Of a stretch of DNA of 64,000 bases, positions 37,800 through 49,147 are shown one piece after another. Position 1 is the stretch's first letter. Each line of letters begins with the position of its first letter. Both the position numbers and the translations under genes were made by a program. The stretch is from Actinomucor elegans (taxonomy: Eukaryota > Mucoromycota > Mucoromycetes > Mucorales > Mucoraceae), in NCBI GenBank assembly GCA_026027325.1, contig JAMSLZ010000001.1, positions 3,348,001 through 3,412,000 on the forward strand, given 5' to 3'. The notes beneath the pieces were generated by a model. The model was not told where the DNA came from. It did no database searches and saw only the letters and a program-made list of their open reading frames with translations.

Positions 37800-38918
37800 G
37801 TTATCATGAGAGAAACCGTGGATTCTTCCTCCGCAAGCGGTACAAACAACTTCGCCAAAGACAGTACATCCATTAATACCACAGAACTGGATGCTATCCG
37901 TGTGGCAATTATCAGGTCAAAACTGGTAGCAGCAAACCTTAGTGATCAAGCAATCCAAGGCATGCTACATCAACAGCTAGCTCCTACTCTTACCAATCAA
38001 GGGTATCGAAAAAGTCAATTACGCTTCTTAGCTTGGGCTCAAAAGAATAATGTCTCGTTTACAACATTTACTGGAGCAGATCTCGTTAATTTCATGGTCG
38101 ATATCCGAAATACTCATCATTTACAGGTGGCTACTCTTAAAACAATTTGTGCAGCGGTGGTCCATCTCCATGATAACACAGCAAGTATTCGCAGTGATCC
38201 CTTGGTGAACTCATATCTAGACACTCTATACAAACAGGCTCCGCCTATAAGTATTCATCGTCCTACGGTTGATCTGATCCTTCCCTGATACGTGCTCGCT
38301 CTATTCCTTCTCGTCCTAGTACCTCGCTCAAACTATTACAGCAAAAATTGGCTTTCCTCCTAGCTATGGCTGCTTTCCTTCGCCCTTCTGACTTGGCTCG
38401 CATTCCGTACTCTTCTTGTAACGTTCATCCGTCTGATGGCTGCTTAACTTTCAAGGTCGTATCTCCAAACGGAACTCGTAGAAAACAGCGCATAATAAAA
38501 CCTTTACTATACATCCACACAGTACAGATATTGAATTATGTCCAGTAGAATGCTTTAAGGCGCTTCAAGACCATTCTGAACTTCATTCTCAGTCCCAGGA
38601 TTCCCAACTATTCATCAAGTCCAATAGTATCAGTCAGCCACTATTGTTTCATACTTTGTCATCTTGTCTCCATTGTGAATTCATTCTTTATATACGAACG
38701 AACCTGGTGTGTCTATTCGCTCTCTAGCTTCTTCTCAAGCCTTGGATCAAGGCGTCTCCATAGATAATATTGTGGCTCTTGGTAACTGGGCATCTTCAAG
38801 TACTTTTCAAAACTATTATCAGCGACATCAAATGGCTATAATTGACTTCACTTCTAAGGTTCTTTCAGGTGATGCCGAAGAATTTTATGATGCTTTTGAT
38901 TCATTCTCTCTGGATTAG
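37800..38918 (+). pseudogene. DIRS tyrosine recombinase, copy A
   Basis: An N-terminal SAM-like part (37920-38240) contains YRKSQLRFLAWAQKNN. The catalytic part has LAMAAFLRPSDLARI (catalytic Arg) and, near the end, VALGNWASSSTFQNYY (catalytic Tyr). The stretch is split by a stop at 38286-38288 and by further frame changes near 38545 and 38690, so no complete enzyme is encoded. In DIRS elements this enzyme integrates a circular DNA intermediate without target duplication. Confidence 0.8.
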
Positions 38919-39189
38919 AATAATCAGATCTCGTCAAAGTGATACTTCTCCACAATGACTATACATGTCCGTTGGATGGAATGATACGTTTTCTTATATC
39001 TTTAATCTTCAATCTTATCATCTACTAAGTGTTCGACATGTAAAAAATGAGATTTTCATTAGTCCGTATTCAAACTAGAAAATTCATGAGCAGGAATCTA
39101 ATCCTTTCTCGATTACAATTCAAAAATTAACTAGTAAATGAATGTCTTGAAAGATATGATAATAGTCTCTCATACATAAAACAACAGCA

Positions 39190-39201
39190 TCTTTATAAAA
39201 A
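39190..39201 (+). promoter_or_regulatory. TATA-like element of the array promoter
   Basis: CTTTATAAAAAG lies about 80 bp before the ATG of copy 2. The corresponding sites in copies 3 and 4 read TTTATGAAAAG. This word also supplied one end of the deletion in copy 1. Confidence 0.45.
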
Positions 39202-39274
39202 GAGAAAAAAAATGCTATCATTCCTTTTCATTATTTTCATTCTTTTCATCCTCTTGTAACGAAAAGATATAAAA

Positions 39275-40810
39275 ATGAAGTCGTTTCAACTTGCTTTGCT
39301 TGCATTAATCCCACAGATATTTGCAACCATTGCTGTAGAACATAGGTCCAATAACCACTTATTATCCAAACGAAGTGTGACTGATATTTTGTTGAATGGT
39401 GGAACTACATGTGGTGGAAGCCCAAGCACTGAAGAGGTAAATGACTTATAGTTTCTGTTCAAATACCAATACTGAACCTTTATACTGCTTATAAAAAGAT
39501 ACTTCGATTTAATATCATTGCTAGTGATGGTGTAGCCTCTAATCTAGGTTTCAATTCTGATGGGCCAGTAGCTGCTGGCTCTCTTGATGGTATTACTTTC
39601 AATGTCAATGATTTGGGTCCTACCAGCGATTGTTCCAATGCAGATCCCAGCTTCGCAGATTATGGTCTCATAGTAAAAGATGGTATATCTTCCAGTCAAA
39701 TATCAGTCCGTGGTGAAGTGTTTCTTCCTAATGGTACGAATCCAAGTATGATTACTCAACAAATCTCTACATGTCCTGTAAACAATGACGGAAGTACTGG
39801 CCTTTTCAATTTTGATAGTGTTATGAATCAAACTATTAATGTATCAAGGACATTTTCAACTTACCAACCCAGCCTTTATCTCGATGGAAGCGGGAACTTG
39901 ATTACTATTGGTGATAAAACCAATGGCTATGATGTTATCACCATGAATACTTGTAATGGTAGAAATTGCCCTTTATATCCTGGAAAAATGTCTGATCCTT
40001 CTGCTTTCTTATTCAATGGAAGTACCTGGAACGGACCAGTATCAGGACAATGGCCATCAAAACTTATTATTAATGTATGTGTACATCATCCACTTGCTTA
40101 TATATTATAGGAGAAGAGCTTGTAAAATAATAACTTGTTGTTCTATTATAGGTTCCTATTGACAGCACACTGTTTTCTATTAACACGACTAATCCTAGTA
40201 TTGGTATGCATATCTGTGGCACAATTTGGAATTTCTACCCTTCTGATAATGCGGGTCATTATGATTCTAATATATTGCAAGTAACTCTTGAGAATGAGAA
40301 CCTAATAGGTGGTCTCTTTCTCATCCCAGAAGGTATTTCTATCAACGTAGAGTAACAAGTTTACCAATATTATATGTTCTAGGCGTACTCTTCTCTGTGG
40401 GGACCAGTACCGCAGGCACTATAGTGGCCCTCCAATATACTAATTTGCTTGGCCGAGTTCATAATTTCAAGGCCTTAGATGAAAACTGCGAGTTCTTCAA
40501 TGATTGCAATGCCCTAGATAATTGTACACCCGGAGAAACTACAACTAGTACTACTACCACTACTTCTACCGCAACTTTGGGGACTCTAACAACCACTGAA
40601 ACCGATACTGTTACTACCACCTCACTCAGCGAAGTAACTCAAACTCAAACTATTACTGAAAATGAAACAACTACCACTGCTGTTATCATCATACCAGAAC
40701 AAAAAGGACATAAGCACTCGAAACACGATGGTAGTTATCATAACAAAGATGATGATAGCGAGGAAGAAGAAGATGATGATTGTGAGGAAGAATATGCAGA
40801 CAAAGAGTAG
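39275..40810 (+). CDS. Secreted choice-of-anchor-A/pAdhesive-like protein, copy 2
   Basis: Exons 39275-39436, 39499-40074, 40152-40332 and 40383-40810 give 448 aa. A signal peptide (MKSFQLALLALIPQIFA) and a Lys-Arg Kex2-type site near residue 34 are followed by a ~290-residue body. Its motif order resembles the bacterial choice-of-anchor-A (pAdhesive_15) domain: NSDGPVAAG, a LIVKDGISSSQ-x-VRGEVFLP step, FNFDSVMNQ, ICGTIWNFYP, then LFLIPEGVLFS-x12-ALQY and VHNF. A Cys-rich knot (ENCEFFNDCNALDNC), a Thr-rich stalk and a His/Lys then Asp/Glu-rich tail follow. No GPI signal is seen. Intron 1 uses a TATAAAAAG acceptor; other acceptors break the frame. The homology is inferred from motif order only. 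A wall or spore-surface role is a guess. Confidence 0.75.
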
Positions 40811-41146
40811 AATGAAGATGAAAATAAAGAAACATTTGAATATTTCTGTGCCAATGTTTTTGTTTAGTGCTATCACATTAAGAATCCTATTTTCGTGCCA
40901 TTTCTTTGCTGCATACAATGATATGTTTCCAAAATGTATTAAATTGACTGTTAGACCTGAAGTACAAAATTGAGAATATTATTATGCTAGAATCTTCTTG
41001 AATCTTTATTTCATAGCGATTATTAAATATATAAAAGAAAATGAAAATGAAATCAATAATGGTCAATCTTCTTTTTCGCTCGGTCATTACCGACTTACAA
41101 TTATCAGTACACCTACAAAGTCTTAAAAATTTTCTTTACTCTCAAT

Positions 41147-42509
41147 GTCCTCTATGGAAGAGCAATTTCACGATGCAACAACAAATTGCTGCCCTCTAGG
41201 GACAACTTAACAGTGCTTCTGCTCCTATGCAGTCAGCAGATGGCACTTCTACATTACCTCTTCACTAAATGGGAATTCGCCCTCACTATGACTGATCTCC
41301 TTCCGACGCTCTGACCGAATTGATGAACTTAGATGTTCCTGTAGTGATTATAGACCTTATATGATATTGATACCCCGATCAACCAACTCAGTTGTAAAGA
41401 GCGATCATTGATCTTCAGCTCTAGACTAGTATAATATATAAACCTTCCGCATTAAGGTACTAGGCAATTAGTGATGGGTACTAACCAAGATCAAGGACAA
41501 TAAATGCTTAGCTATGGTTACCTTGACAGGAATATAGAGAACAAGACCATGAATCAATTATACCCTACATAATCTAACCACTAAGATACATTCGCTATTA
41601 CAAATGATCTAAGCTAAAAAACATATAAATACAGAGTAAAACTCATAGCTAGAAAACTATCTGATTATCAATAAACTAGAAGCCTACTTGGTTTATCGAA
41701 GACTTGCTCTAGTTATACATCTCATACCTTACAAACATTACAGTTCCCCTACATACTTCGAATTTACTTTCAGGCTCGGAACGTAAGACGATCATTGAAT
41801 CATACCCTCCTATGGCACACCTGGAATACAACAAAGCTCCAGTTACTATCCCCACTGCTGAAAGACTCATGAACAAGAGTCAAAAATATGGATAATTCCC
41901 TCAAAAAACCTGCAGTACCTTTTGTCAGCTACTTTCCGACCATTAGATATTCTGAGCCATGAACTCGTAGGCTCTGAAACGGGTAACCCAAATTTGGAGC
42001 GTTATTGTACTATGCGAAGGGATGTCTGCCGACTCTTGCTTCATGTATGTTCGACCATGACTGAAGCCAGTAACAACGTTTCTCTCCGCGCTGTCAACCC
42101 ACCATTCTCTATGAAACCTAAGCAAGAGGCCAACTATACTCTTTCCTTGGATGAATTTCAGAATACTTTGATTCAACAAACAGCAGCAAGAAAAGCTACT
42201 CGTGAAGCAACTGTTAATCATCATCAACGACGCTTTCCTTCAGGAAACTCCGTTCACGTTAGTTCCTTTTCGATCGTTTCGGATCCGTAGTTTTTTCGGT
42301 CAGGTCCACCCTTATAGCAGGGCGGTTATAACAATAGCAGCAGCAGCAGCAGCAGTGGCTGCAACAACAACCGCAACAACAACCGCAACAACAACAAGAA
42401 GAACCCCAATCCTTTTCAACAGTAACCTCAGCAACAACAGCACCAACAGTCAATCCAGTAGGAGGACGGCTCAGCAAGTATTTTACAAAATGGACAGAAA
42501 TTTCCAATA
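41147..42509 (+). pseudogene. DIRS gag-like region, copy B (LTR-interrupted)
   Basis: The start at 41147 corresponds to copy A 34670 but soon meets a TAG stop (CTCTAG versus CTCCAG in copy A) and small deletions. After the LTR insertion the frame resumes (41922-42290) with NPNLERYCTMRRDVCRLLLH. The Gln/Ala-coded repeat (42330-42400) differs in length from copy A. Confidence 0.6.
41340..41742. mobile_element. Solo LTR (family 2) inserted in DIRS copy B
   Basis: 403 bp beginning TGTAGTGATTATA and ending AACATTACA (TGTA...TACA ends). It is flanked by direct 5-bp repeats GTTCC at 41335-41339 and 41743-41747. Copy A lacks it at the equivalent place near 34862. A diverged full-length relative lies at 31160-31563. 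Confidence 0.92.
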
Positions 42510-42599
42510 GCTCATTTGTCAACACAACAATCAAGTACGGCTACAACATTCCTTTCCACACTTCACCTCCTGTCGTCTCAACATCAACTCGAATCATTC

Positions 42600-43956
42600 C
42601 ATTCTCAACCGAACAATCTTATTTGATAGACCAAGCGATACAGGATTTACTACAAAAAGCTGCTATCGAGAAAGTATCGCTACAACAAGTAAAAGAAGTT
42701 CTCGGATTCTACAGTTCAATGTTTGTCACATCCCCAAAAAGAATGGCGGCATTCGTCCTGTATTCAACCTCAAGAAATTTAATCAGTATCTGGAGGCACC
42801 GCATTTCAAAATGGAAACAATCAGAGAAGTATCGTAGATAATAGATCCAAACGATTACTTCGTCTCAATCGATTTATCCGATCCATTCCTACACATAGGA
42901 CTACAACAAGACTCGCGGCGCTTTCTTCGTCTAAAATAGAAGGATCAAGTGTATAAATATCGCACCGCTCCTTTTGGCTTGGCTTCAAGTCCTTATGTTT
43001 TCACGAAAGTATGCAGGCCTATTTTAGAGTACTTCCGTTCGAAAGACGTCAAATTATCAGCATACCTGGACGACTGGATTTTGGCGACACCAATGAAACA
43101 ACTAGCCACATAACAAGCGCAAGAAGTTGTATCTACTACAAAAATTAGGATGAATCGTGAACTTCAAGCCAGTTCTACTCCCTTCACAACGAATAGAACA
43201 CTAAGATTTTGTTTTGAATACAAAAAACATGACAGCCTCACTACCTCTGACGAAACTTCGGGACATCCGTCTATCTATCAAACAAACGCTAGACCATCCC
43301 AATCACCAATCCCCCAGGATCATCCACAGTTTGGCCATTCGAATCCAGGCAGTAACCTTTGCAATATTCGCAACACGTCACTACACTCGTCATCTTTTAT
43401 ACTACAAAAATCAAATGGTGAAAACAGATGCCAGTTGGGATCTCCCTCGTCCTTTAGATCAAGCCAGCATGGAAGAACTCAACTGATGGTACACCAATCT
43501 GCAGAAGTGGAACGGCCGGTCCCTTTTAACAGCCACGCCCATACAGACTATCTTTGTAAATGCCAATAACACGGGCTGGGATTGCAGTTGGAATAAATTA
43601 AGGCAGCCCACTTGGCCCTCAAGACTTTCCCGATACTGGCGAATTCGACTATTCTGATCAGGACAGACAATACAACCAGTCTATCATATATCAACAAACA
43701 AGGCGGTACTCGGTCGCTCTCTCTCCTGAATCTAGCAGCCGAAGTCTGGAACTGGTGCCTTAATAAAAATATAACCATACAAGCCCAATATATCAGCGAC
43801 ATACACAATGTAACAGCCGACATGGAATCTCGCAGAATTTATTTCAAGAACCAATGGCGAATCAAACCGGAAATATTTCAGAAAATCAATCACCATTGGG
43901 GCCCTCGCTCGATGGATCTATTCGCAGACAGAACAACCAAGCTATTACCAAAATAG
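42600..43956 (+). pseudogene. DIRS reverse transcriptase-RNase H, copy B (broken)
   Basis: The catalytic YLDDW is intact at DNA level (43065-43080), and the position of copy A's TAG stop is CAG here. Other stops occur, however: TAG at about 42835 (CAG in copy A) and TAG at about 42937 (TGG in copy A), with several small deletions. RNase H residues LIRTDNTTSLSYINKQGG are preserved in 43612-43956. Confidence 0.75.
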
Positions 43957-44009
43957 GTGCCTTGGCTTCCGGATCCGGATGCTATTGACACGGATGCGTT
44001 TTTGATACA

Positions 44010-45278
44010 ATGGAAGAATTGGACGATACCTTTCGCAAATCCCCCCCCCGGAATCTCATCTCACGAGTATTACGGAAGATAATACAGGAACAAGTTCCTC
44101 GGATAACTGTAATGGTTCCATACTGGCCCAGTGCAATTTGGTTCCCAATATTACAACGGTTATCATTAGGGAAACCGTGGATTCTTCCTCCGCAAGCGGT
44201 ACAAACAACTTCGCCAAAAGCCGTATATCCACTAATACCATAGAACTGGATGCTATCCATGTGCCAATTATCAGGTCAAAACTGGTAGCAGCAAACCTTA
44301 GTGATCAAGCAATCCAAGGCATGCTACATCAACAGCTAGCTCCTACTCCTACCGATCAAGGGTATCGAAAAAAGTCTACTACACTTCTTAGTTTGGGAAT
44401 AAAAGAGCAATGTCTTATTTACAACATTTACGGGAGCAGATCTCGTTAATTCCATGGCCGATATCCGAAATACTCATCATTTACAGGTGGCTACTCTTAA
44501 AACGATTCGTGCAGCGGTGGTCCATCTCCATGATAACTCATCAAGTATTCGCAGTGATCCTTTGGTGAACTCATATCTAGACACTCTATACAAACAGGCT
44601 CCGCCTATAAGTATTCATCGTCCTACGGTTGATCTGATCCTTCCCTGATACGTGCTTGCTCTATCCTTTCTCGTCCTAGTACCTCGCTCAAACTATTACA
44701 GCAAAAATTGGCTTTCCTCCTAGCCATGGCTGCTTTCCTTCATCCTTCTGACTTGCTCGTATTCCGTACTCTTCCTGTAACGTTCGTCCGTCTGATGGCT
44801 GCTTAATCTTTAAGATCGTATCTCCAAAAGCAACTCGTAGAAAACGGCGCATAATAAAACCTTTTACTATACATCCACACAGTACGGATATTGAATTATG
44901 TCCAGTAGAATGCTTTAAGGCGCTTCAAGACCATTCTGAACTTCATTCTCAGTCCCAGGATTCCCAACTATTCATCAAGTCCAATAGTATCAGTCAGCCA
45001 CTATCGTCTCATACTTTGTTACCTTGGCTCCATTGTGAATTCATTTCCTTATGTACAAACGAACCTGGTGCGTCTTTCGCTCTCTAGCTTCTTCTCAAGC
45101 CTTGGATCAAGGCGTCTCCATAAATAATATTATGGCTCTTGGTAACTGGGCATCTTCAAGTACTTTTCAAAACCATTATCGGCGAAATCAAATGGCTATA
45201 ATTAACTTCACTTCTAAGGTTCTTTCAGGTGATGCTGAAGAATTTTATGATGCTTTTGATTTATTCTCTCTGGATTAG
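44010..45278 (+). pseudogene. DIRS tyrosine recombinase, copy B
   Basis: Fragments match copy A: an N-terminal part 44138-44648, a catalytic Arg region near 44700-44760 and the terminal ALGNWASSSTFQNHYRRN region. The position equivalent to the catalytic Tyr-Tyr reads His-Tyr. Frameshifts occur near 44370, 44400 and 44755. The last codon runs straight into the right inverted repeat. Confidence 0.75.
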
Positions 45279-45340
45279 CATAATAATATTTCCTACTTTG
45301 TTCTGATGGTCTCAAACCATTAAGAGAATTTTCTCGACTT
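45276..45340 (-). repeat. DIRS right inverted terminal repeat (copy B)
   Basis: Reverse complement of the left repeat of copy A (34452-34518). It overlaps the recombinase stop codon TAG at 45276-45278, a compact arrangement. Confidence 0.85.
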
Positions 45341-45708
45341 AAAATAATCGGATCTCGTCAAAGTGATATTTTTCTACAATAACTATACATGTCTGCTGGG
45401 TTAAATGGTATACTTTCCTATATCTTTAATCTTTGGCCTTATCATCTACTAAGCGTTTGACATGTAAAAGAATATGATTTTCATTAGTCCGTATTCAAAT
45501 TAGAAATATTTAAACTAGAAAATTCATGAGCATAAATTTAATCCTCTCTCGATTACAATTCAAAAACCAACTAGTAAATGAATGCCTTGAAAGATATGAC
45601 AATAGTCTCCCGTACATAAAATAACAATATCTTTATGAAAAGAGAAAAAAAAAAATACTGTCATTTCTTTTCACTCTTTTCATCTTTTTGCAACGAAAGC
45701 TTATAAAA

Positions 45709-47157
45709 ATGAAGTCGTTTCAACTTGCTTTGCTTGCATTAATCCCACAGATATTTGCAGTCATTGCTGTAGAGCATAGGCCCAACAACCACTTATTATC
45801 CAAACGAAGTGTGACTGATATTTTGTTGAATGGTGGAAGCCCAAGCACTGAAGAGGTAAATGACTTATAGTTTCTGTTCAAATACCAATACTGAACCTTT
45901 ATACTGCTTATAAAAAGATACTTCGATTTAATATCATTGCTAGTGATGGTGTAGCCTCTAATCTAGGTTTCAATTCTGATGGGCCAGTAGCTGCTGGCTC
46001 TCTTGATGGTATTACTTTCAATGTCAATGATTTGGGTCCTACCAGCGATTGTCCCAATGCAGATCCCAGCTTCGCAGATTATGGTCTCATAGTAAAAGAT
46101 GGTATATCTTCCGGTCAAATATCAGTCCGTGGTGAAGTGTTTCTTCCTAATGGTACGAATCCAAGTATGATTACTCAACAAATCTCTACATGTCCTGTAA
46201 ACAATGACGGAAGTACTGGCCTTTTCCATTTTGATAGTGTTATGAATCAAACTATTGATGTATCAAGTGCATTTTCAACTTACCAACCTAGCCTTTATCT
46301 CGATGGAAGCGGGAACTTGATTACTATTGGTGATAAAACCAATGGCTATGATGTTATCACCATGAATACTTGTAATGATGGAAATTGCCCTTTATATCCT
46401 GGAAAGATGTCTGATCCTTCTGCTTTCTTATTCAATGAAAGTACCTGGAACGGACCAGTATCAGGACAATGGCAATCAAAACTGATTGTTAATGTATGTG
46501 TACATCATCCACTTGCTTATATATTATAGGAGAAGAGCTTGTAAAATAATAACTTGTTGTTCTATTATAGGTTCCTATTGACAGCACACAGTTTTCTATT
46601 AACACGACTAATCCTAGTATTGGTATGCGTATTTGTAGCACAATTTGGAATTTCTACCCTTCTGATAATGTGGGTCATTATGATTCTAATGTATTTCAAG
46701 TAACTCTTGAGAATGAGAACCTAATAGGTGGTTTCTTTCTCATCCCAGAAGGTATTTCTATCAACGTAGAGTAACAAGTTTACCAATATTATATGTTCTA
46801 GGCGTACTCTTCTCTGTGGGGACCAGTACCGCAGGCACTATAGTGGCCCTCCAATATACTAATTTGCTTGGCCGAGTTCATAATTTCAAGGCCTTAGATG
46901 AAAACTGCGAGTTCTTCAATGATTGCAATGCCCTAGATGATTGTACATCCGTAGAAACTACAACTAGTACTACTACCACTACTTCTACCGCAACTTTGGG
47001 GACTCTAACAACCACTGAAACCGATACTGTTACTACCACTGCTGTTATCATCATACCAGAGCAAAAAGGACATAAGCACTCGAAACACGATGGTAGTTAT
47101 CATAACAAAGATGATGATAGCGAGGAAGAAGAAGATGATGATTGTGAGGAAGAATAG
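45709..47157 (+). CDS. Secreted choice-of-anchor-A/pAdhesive-like protein, copy 3
   Basis: Exons 45709-45855, 45918-46493, 46571-46751 and 46802-47157 give 419 aa, with the same signal peptide and Kex2-type site as copy 2. Differences: a 15-bp deletion removes the TTCGG segment (one Cys lost) between two GGTGGAA words. The conserved HICGTIW is RICSTIW, losing another Cys. A 36-bp deletion shortens the Thr-rich stalk. A TAT-to-TAG change ends the acidic tail early at CEEE. The paired loss of two cysteines suggests they may form a disulfide (inference). The gene is open throughout and could be functional. Confidence 0.75.
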
Positions 47158-47668
47158 GCAGACAAAGAGTAGAATGAAGATGAAAATAAAGAAACATTTG
47201 AATATTTATGTGCCAATGTTTTTGTTTAGTGCTATCATATTAAGAATCTTATTTTCGTGTCATTTCTTTGCTGCATACAATGATATGTTTCCAAAATGTA
47301 CTAAATAATTGGGTTTCGTCAAAATGATACTTTTCCACGACGACTGCACATGTCTTTTGGATGGAATGATATACTTTTTTATATCTTTAATCTTTGGTCT
47401 TGTTATTTACTAAGCGTCTGACATGTAAAAGAATGTGATTTTCATTAGTCCGTATTCAAATTAGAAATATTTAAACTAGAAAATTCATGAGCATAAATTT
47501 AATCCTCTCTCGATTACAATTCAAAAACCAACTAGTAAATGAATGCCTTGAAAGATATGACAATAGTCTCTCGTACATAAAATAACAGTATCTTTATGAA
47601 AAGAGAAAAAAAAAATACTGTCATTCCTTTTCACTCTTTTCATCTTTTTGCAACGAAAGCTTATAAAA

Positions 47669-49147
47669 ATGAAGTCGTTTCAACTTGCTTTGCTTGCATT
47701 AATCCCACAGATATTTGCAGTCATTGCTGTAGAGCATAGGCCCAACAACCACTTATTATCCAAACGAAGTGTGACTGATATTTTGCTGAATGGTGGAACT
47801 ACATGTGGTGGAAATCCAAGCACTGAAGAGGTAAACGACCTACAATTTCTGTTCAAATACCAATACTGAGTCTTTATACTACTTATAAAAAGATACTTCG
47901 ATTTAATATCATTGCCAGTAGAGGTATAATCCCTCATCGATCTTTGAATTCTGATGGGCCAGTAGCTGCTGGCTTTCTTCAGCCTGCCGATTACAGTATC
48001 AATTATTTGGGTCCTACCAGTGATTGTTCCAATACAGATCCCAGTTTTGCAGATTATGGTCTCATAGTAAAAAATGAAATATTCCCCGGTCAAATACCAG
48101 TCCGTGGTGAAGTATTTCTTCCTGGCGGTGCGGATAAAAGTATAATTGCTCAGCAAATCTCTACATGTCCTGTAAACAATGACGGAAGTACTGGTCTTTT
48201 CGACTTTGACAGTGTTATGAATCAAGCTATTGATGTATCAAAGATATTTTCAACTTACCAACCCAGCCTTTATCTCAATGAAAGCGGGAGCTTGGTTACT
48301 ATTGGTGATAAAACCAATGGTTATGATGTTATCACCATGAATACTTGTAATGATGGAAATTGCCCTTTATATCCTGGAAAAATGTCTGATCCTTCTGCCT
48401 TCTTATTCAATGAAAGTACCTGGAACGGACCAGTATCAGGACAATGGCCATCAAAGCTGATTGTTAATGTATGTGTACATCGTCCACTTCATTATATACT
48501 ATAGAGGAGTTTGTAAAATAATAACTGGTTGTTCTATTATAGGTTCCTGTTAATGTTGGCTCAACACCTATTGTTAATACGATTAATCCTAGTATTGGTA
48601 TGCATATTTGTGGCACAATTTGGAATTTCTACCCTTCGGATAACGAGGGTCACTATAGTTCTGGTTCATTGAGTGTGCGTCTTAGAAATGAGAGTCTGAT
48701 GGGTGGTCTCTTTCTCATCCCAGAAGGTATTTCTATCAGCGTAGTATAATAAGTTTGCCAATATTACGTGTTCTAGGTGTACTCTTCTCTGAGGGAACCA
48801 ACAATACTGCAGGTACCATTGTGGCCTTCGCATATGCTAATGGGGTTGACCGAGTTCATAATTTCAAGGCCTTAGATGAAACCTGCGAGTTCTTCAATGA
48901 TTGCAATGCCCTAGATAACTGCTCACCCACAGGACCTACGACTCTAACAACTACTGAAATCGATACTATTACTACCACCTCATTCAGCGAAGTAATTCAA
49001 ACTCAAACTATCACTGAAAATGAAACAACTGCTACTGCTGTTATCATCATACCAGAACAAAATTTACAGAAGCACTCGAAACACGACGTCAGTTATCATA
49101 ACAAAGATGATGATAGCAAGGAAGAAGAAGACGATTGTGAGGAATAA
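47669..49147 (+). CDS. Secreted choice-of-anchor-A/pAdhesive-like protein, copy 4 (most diverged)
   Basis: Exons 47669-47830, 47893-48468, 48543-48726 and 48777-49147 give 430 aa. The signal peptide is identical to copies 2-3, but the body differs: RGIIPHRSLNSDG in place of the copy-2 segment, a changed FLQPADYSINYLG loop and VPVNVGSTPIVN in exon 3. The Thr stalk is shorter and the acidic tail ends at a TAA. Cys positions match copy 2. Gene plus spacer repeats at about 2.0 kb (45.3, 47.3 and 49.3 kb starts of the same spacer), showing a head-to-tail array. The TTATAAAA upstream of the ATG is conserved. Confidence 0.75.

Larger units (their letters stand above)
34452..38918 (+). mobile_element. 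Decayed DIRS-like (tyrosine-recombinase) retrotransposon, copy A
   Basis: Order: left terminal repeat (34452-34518), gag-like frames, reverse transcriptase, RNase H and tyrosine recombinase, all on +. The tyrosine recombinase instead of integrase, with inverted terminal repeats instead of LTRs, marks the DIRS order. The right terminal repeat is absent: sequence jumps from the recombinase stop at 38918 to array spacer. A 510-bp solo LTR (36513-37022) interrupts the RT/RNase H part. In-frame stops and frameshifts make this copy defective. Confidence 0.88.
40975..45340 (+). mobile_element. Decayed DIRS-like retrotransposon, copy B
   Basis: Same order as copy A and roughly 96% identical where compared (for example 42000-42130 against 35120-35250). 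Only the last ~20 bp of the left terminal repeat remain (from about 40975). The right repeat (45276-45340) is intact. A 403-bp solo LTR (41340-41742) interrupts the gag-like frame. Many stops and indels, largely different from those in copy A, make it defective. Confidence 0.88.

Noticed and set aside
35041..42510. Virus-like capsid gene in the repeat island
   Set aside because: The frames are the gag-like part of DIRS elements, as shown by the linked RT, RNase H and tyrosine recombinase.
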